64,000 nucleotides of DNA, from positions 2,477,279 through 2,541,278 of the forward strand of contig RPFO01000312.1 of NCBI GenBank assembly GCA_009746045.1, in the 5' to 3' direction. The translations under genes were made by a program, and so were the position numbers. This document shows, in pieces, positions 63,144 through 64,000 of the stretch. The notes below the pieces were generated by a model that was given only the letters and a program-made list of their open reading frames with translations, ran no database searches and had not been told where the DNA came from. This stretch comes from Mesostigma viride. Taxonomy: Eukaryota > Streptophyta > Mesostigmatophyceae > Mesostigmatales > Mesostigmataceae. The first letter of the stretch is position 1, and every line of letters begins with the position of its first letter.

Positions 63144-63659
63144 ATGGATGGATGGATGGATGGATGGATGGATGGATGGATGGATGGATGGATGGATGGA
63201 TGGATGGATGGATGGATGGATGGATGGATGGATGGATGGATGGATGGATGGATGGATGGATGGATGGATGGATGGATGGATGGATGGATGGATGGATGGA
63301 TGGATGGATGGATGGATGGATGGATGGATGGATGGATGGATGGATGGATGGATGGATGGATGGATGGATGGATGGATGGATGGATGGATGGATGGATGGA
63401 TGGATGGATGGATGGATGGATGGATGGATGGATGGATGGATGGATGGATGGATGGATGGATGGATGGATGGATGGATGGATGGATGGATGGATGGATGGA
63501 TGGATGGATGGATGGATGGATGGATGGATGGATGGATGGATGGATGGATGGATGGATGGATGGATGGATGGATGGATGGATGGATGGATGGATGGATGGA
63601 TGGATGGATGGATGGATGGATGGATGGATGGATGGATGGATGGATGGATGGATGGATGT
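63144..63659. repeat. (GATG)n tetranucleotide array, ~128 uninterrupted copies
   Basis: About 515 bp of ATGG/GATG without a visible interruption. Met-Asp-Gly-Trp and Ile-His-Pro-Ser open frames are artefacts of the repeat. Confidence 0.98.
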
Positions 63660-64000
63660 CAGGCTTGTCTTACATGATGCAGTGGAACTTTGGTGCTGGA
63701 GGGTTAATTGTGGCCCGGTCTGGTTTAGCTTCAGTGCTCTCATGGCGGCCTTCATTTGTAATTATTTGAATGCATGCCCATTGGGCCATGCATAGTGTAT
63801 ATTTTTTACGCATGCACGCCCATTATGTATCGCTGGGTCCATCCCATCAATGCTTGTTTATTGCCAGGTCTGGTGTAAGTAAGTTAGTGCTATCTAGTCT
63901 ACAAAATCCTCACTACACTTCTCCCCAAAGCGCCCCTTCCGCTTTGGGGGAGGGGGCTTACCCACATGGGCTGGCGTGTGAGCCGGGACATTGGTCTTCC
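63660..64000. other. Right-edge stretch, no gene recognised
   Basis: Short repeats of ATGCATGCCCATTGGGCC / GCATGCACGCCCATTATG type near 63,770-63,830 and an inverted pair CCCAAAGCGCCCCTTCC/GCTTTGGGGG near 63,925-63,950. Nothing else is seen. Confidence 0.4.

Noticed and set aside
63115-63795. Met-Asp-Gly-Trp repeat protein
   Set aside because: Pure product of the GATG tetranucleotide array, open in all frames.

Overview
The window looks like nuclear DNA of a flagellated eukaryote, most likely a green alga. The grounds are intron-rich genes with GT-AG introns, a dynein-arm assembly factor (so motile flagella), moderate GC, a heavy load of microsatellites and minisatellites, and several retroelement families, one of them a chromovirus. 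Species is inference; a prasinophyte-like alga would fit, but nothing here proves it.

Region 1 (1-25,009) holds two divergent host genes. On the minus strand is the N-terminal half of an SPB1/FtsJ-type rRNA 2'-O-methyltransferase (eight coding exons between 7,062 and 729, running off the left edge). Its K-D-K-E catalytic residues have exactly the spacing of E. coli RrmJ. On the plus strand is a complete 12-exon HEAT-repeat gene, DNAAF5/HEATR2 (7,750-25,009). A 687-bp gap between the start codons must hold both promoters. All exon phases match and there is no frameshift, so base quality in the host genes looks good. The introns are packed with repeats, and many repeats are degraded copies of the neighbouring exon end plus splice site. 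The extreme case is a ~1.9-kb, ~70-copy 27-bp minisatellite in DNAAF5 intron 3, in which every unit carries the splice donor.

Region 2 (25,110-44,331 and 55,939-56,490) is a transposon graveyard. It holds a frameshifted AP-endonuclease-type LINE (minus, 25.9-30.1 kb), many 5'-truncated copies of a second LINE type with a CCHC knuckle and a restriction-like endonuclease C-terminus (both strands, often joined tail to tail), a 701-bp solo LTR with a 5-bp target duplication, and a broken hAT transposase (minus, 37.9-40.9 kb).

Region 3 (44,332-55,938) is one complete 11.6-kb Ty3/gypsy chromovirus on the minus strand, inserted into a LINE copy. It has two nearly identical ~585-bp LTRs, a primer-binding site, a polypurine tract, gag with a CCHC knuckle, and pol with protease, RT, RNase H, integrase and chromodomain. 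It also carries two unusual additions: a small ORF upstream of gag resembling the RNase H1 hybrid-binding (viroplasmin) domain, and about 2.5 kb of extra ORFs between pol and the 3' LTR.

Region 4 (56.5-64 kb) is mostly repeats: a 15-bp array, several degenerate minisatellites, a (GA)n tract, an 86-bp minisatellite, a dimeric ~270-bp satellite with near-perfect 51-bp hairpins, and a ~515-bp uninterrupted GATG array. Only weak hints of exons are visible there.
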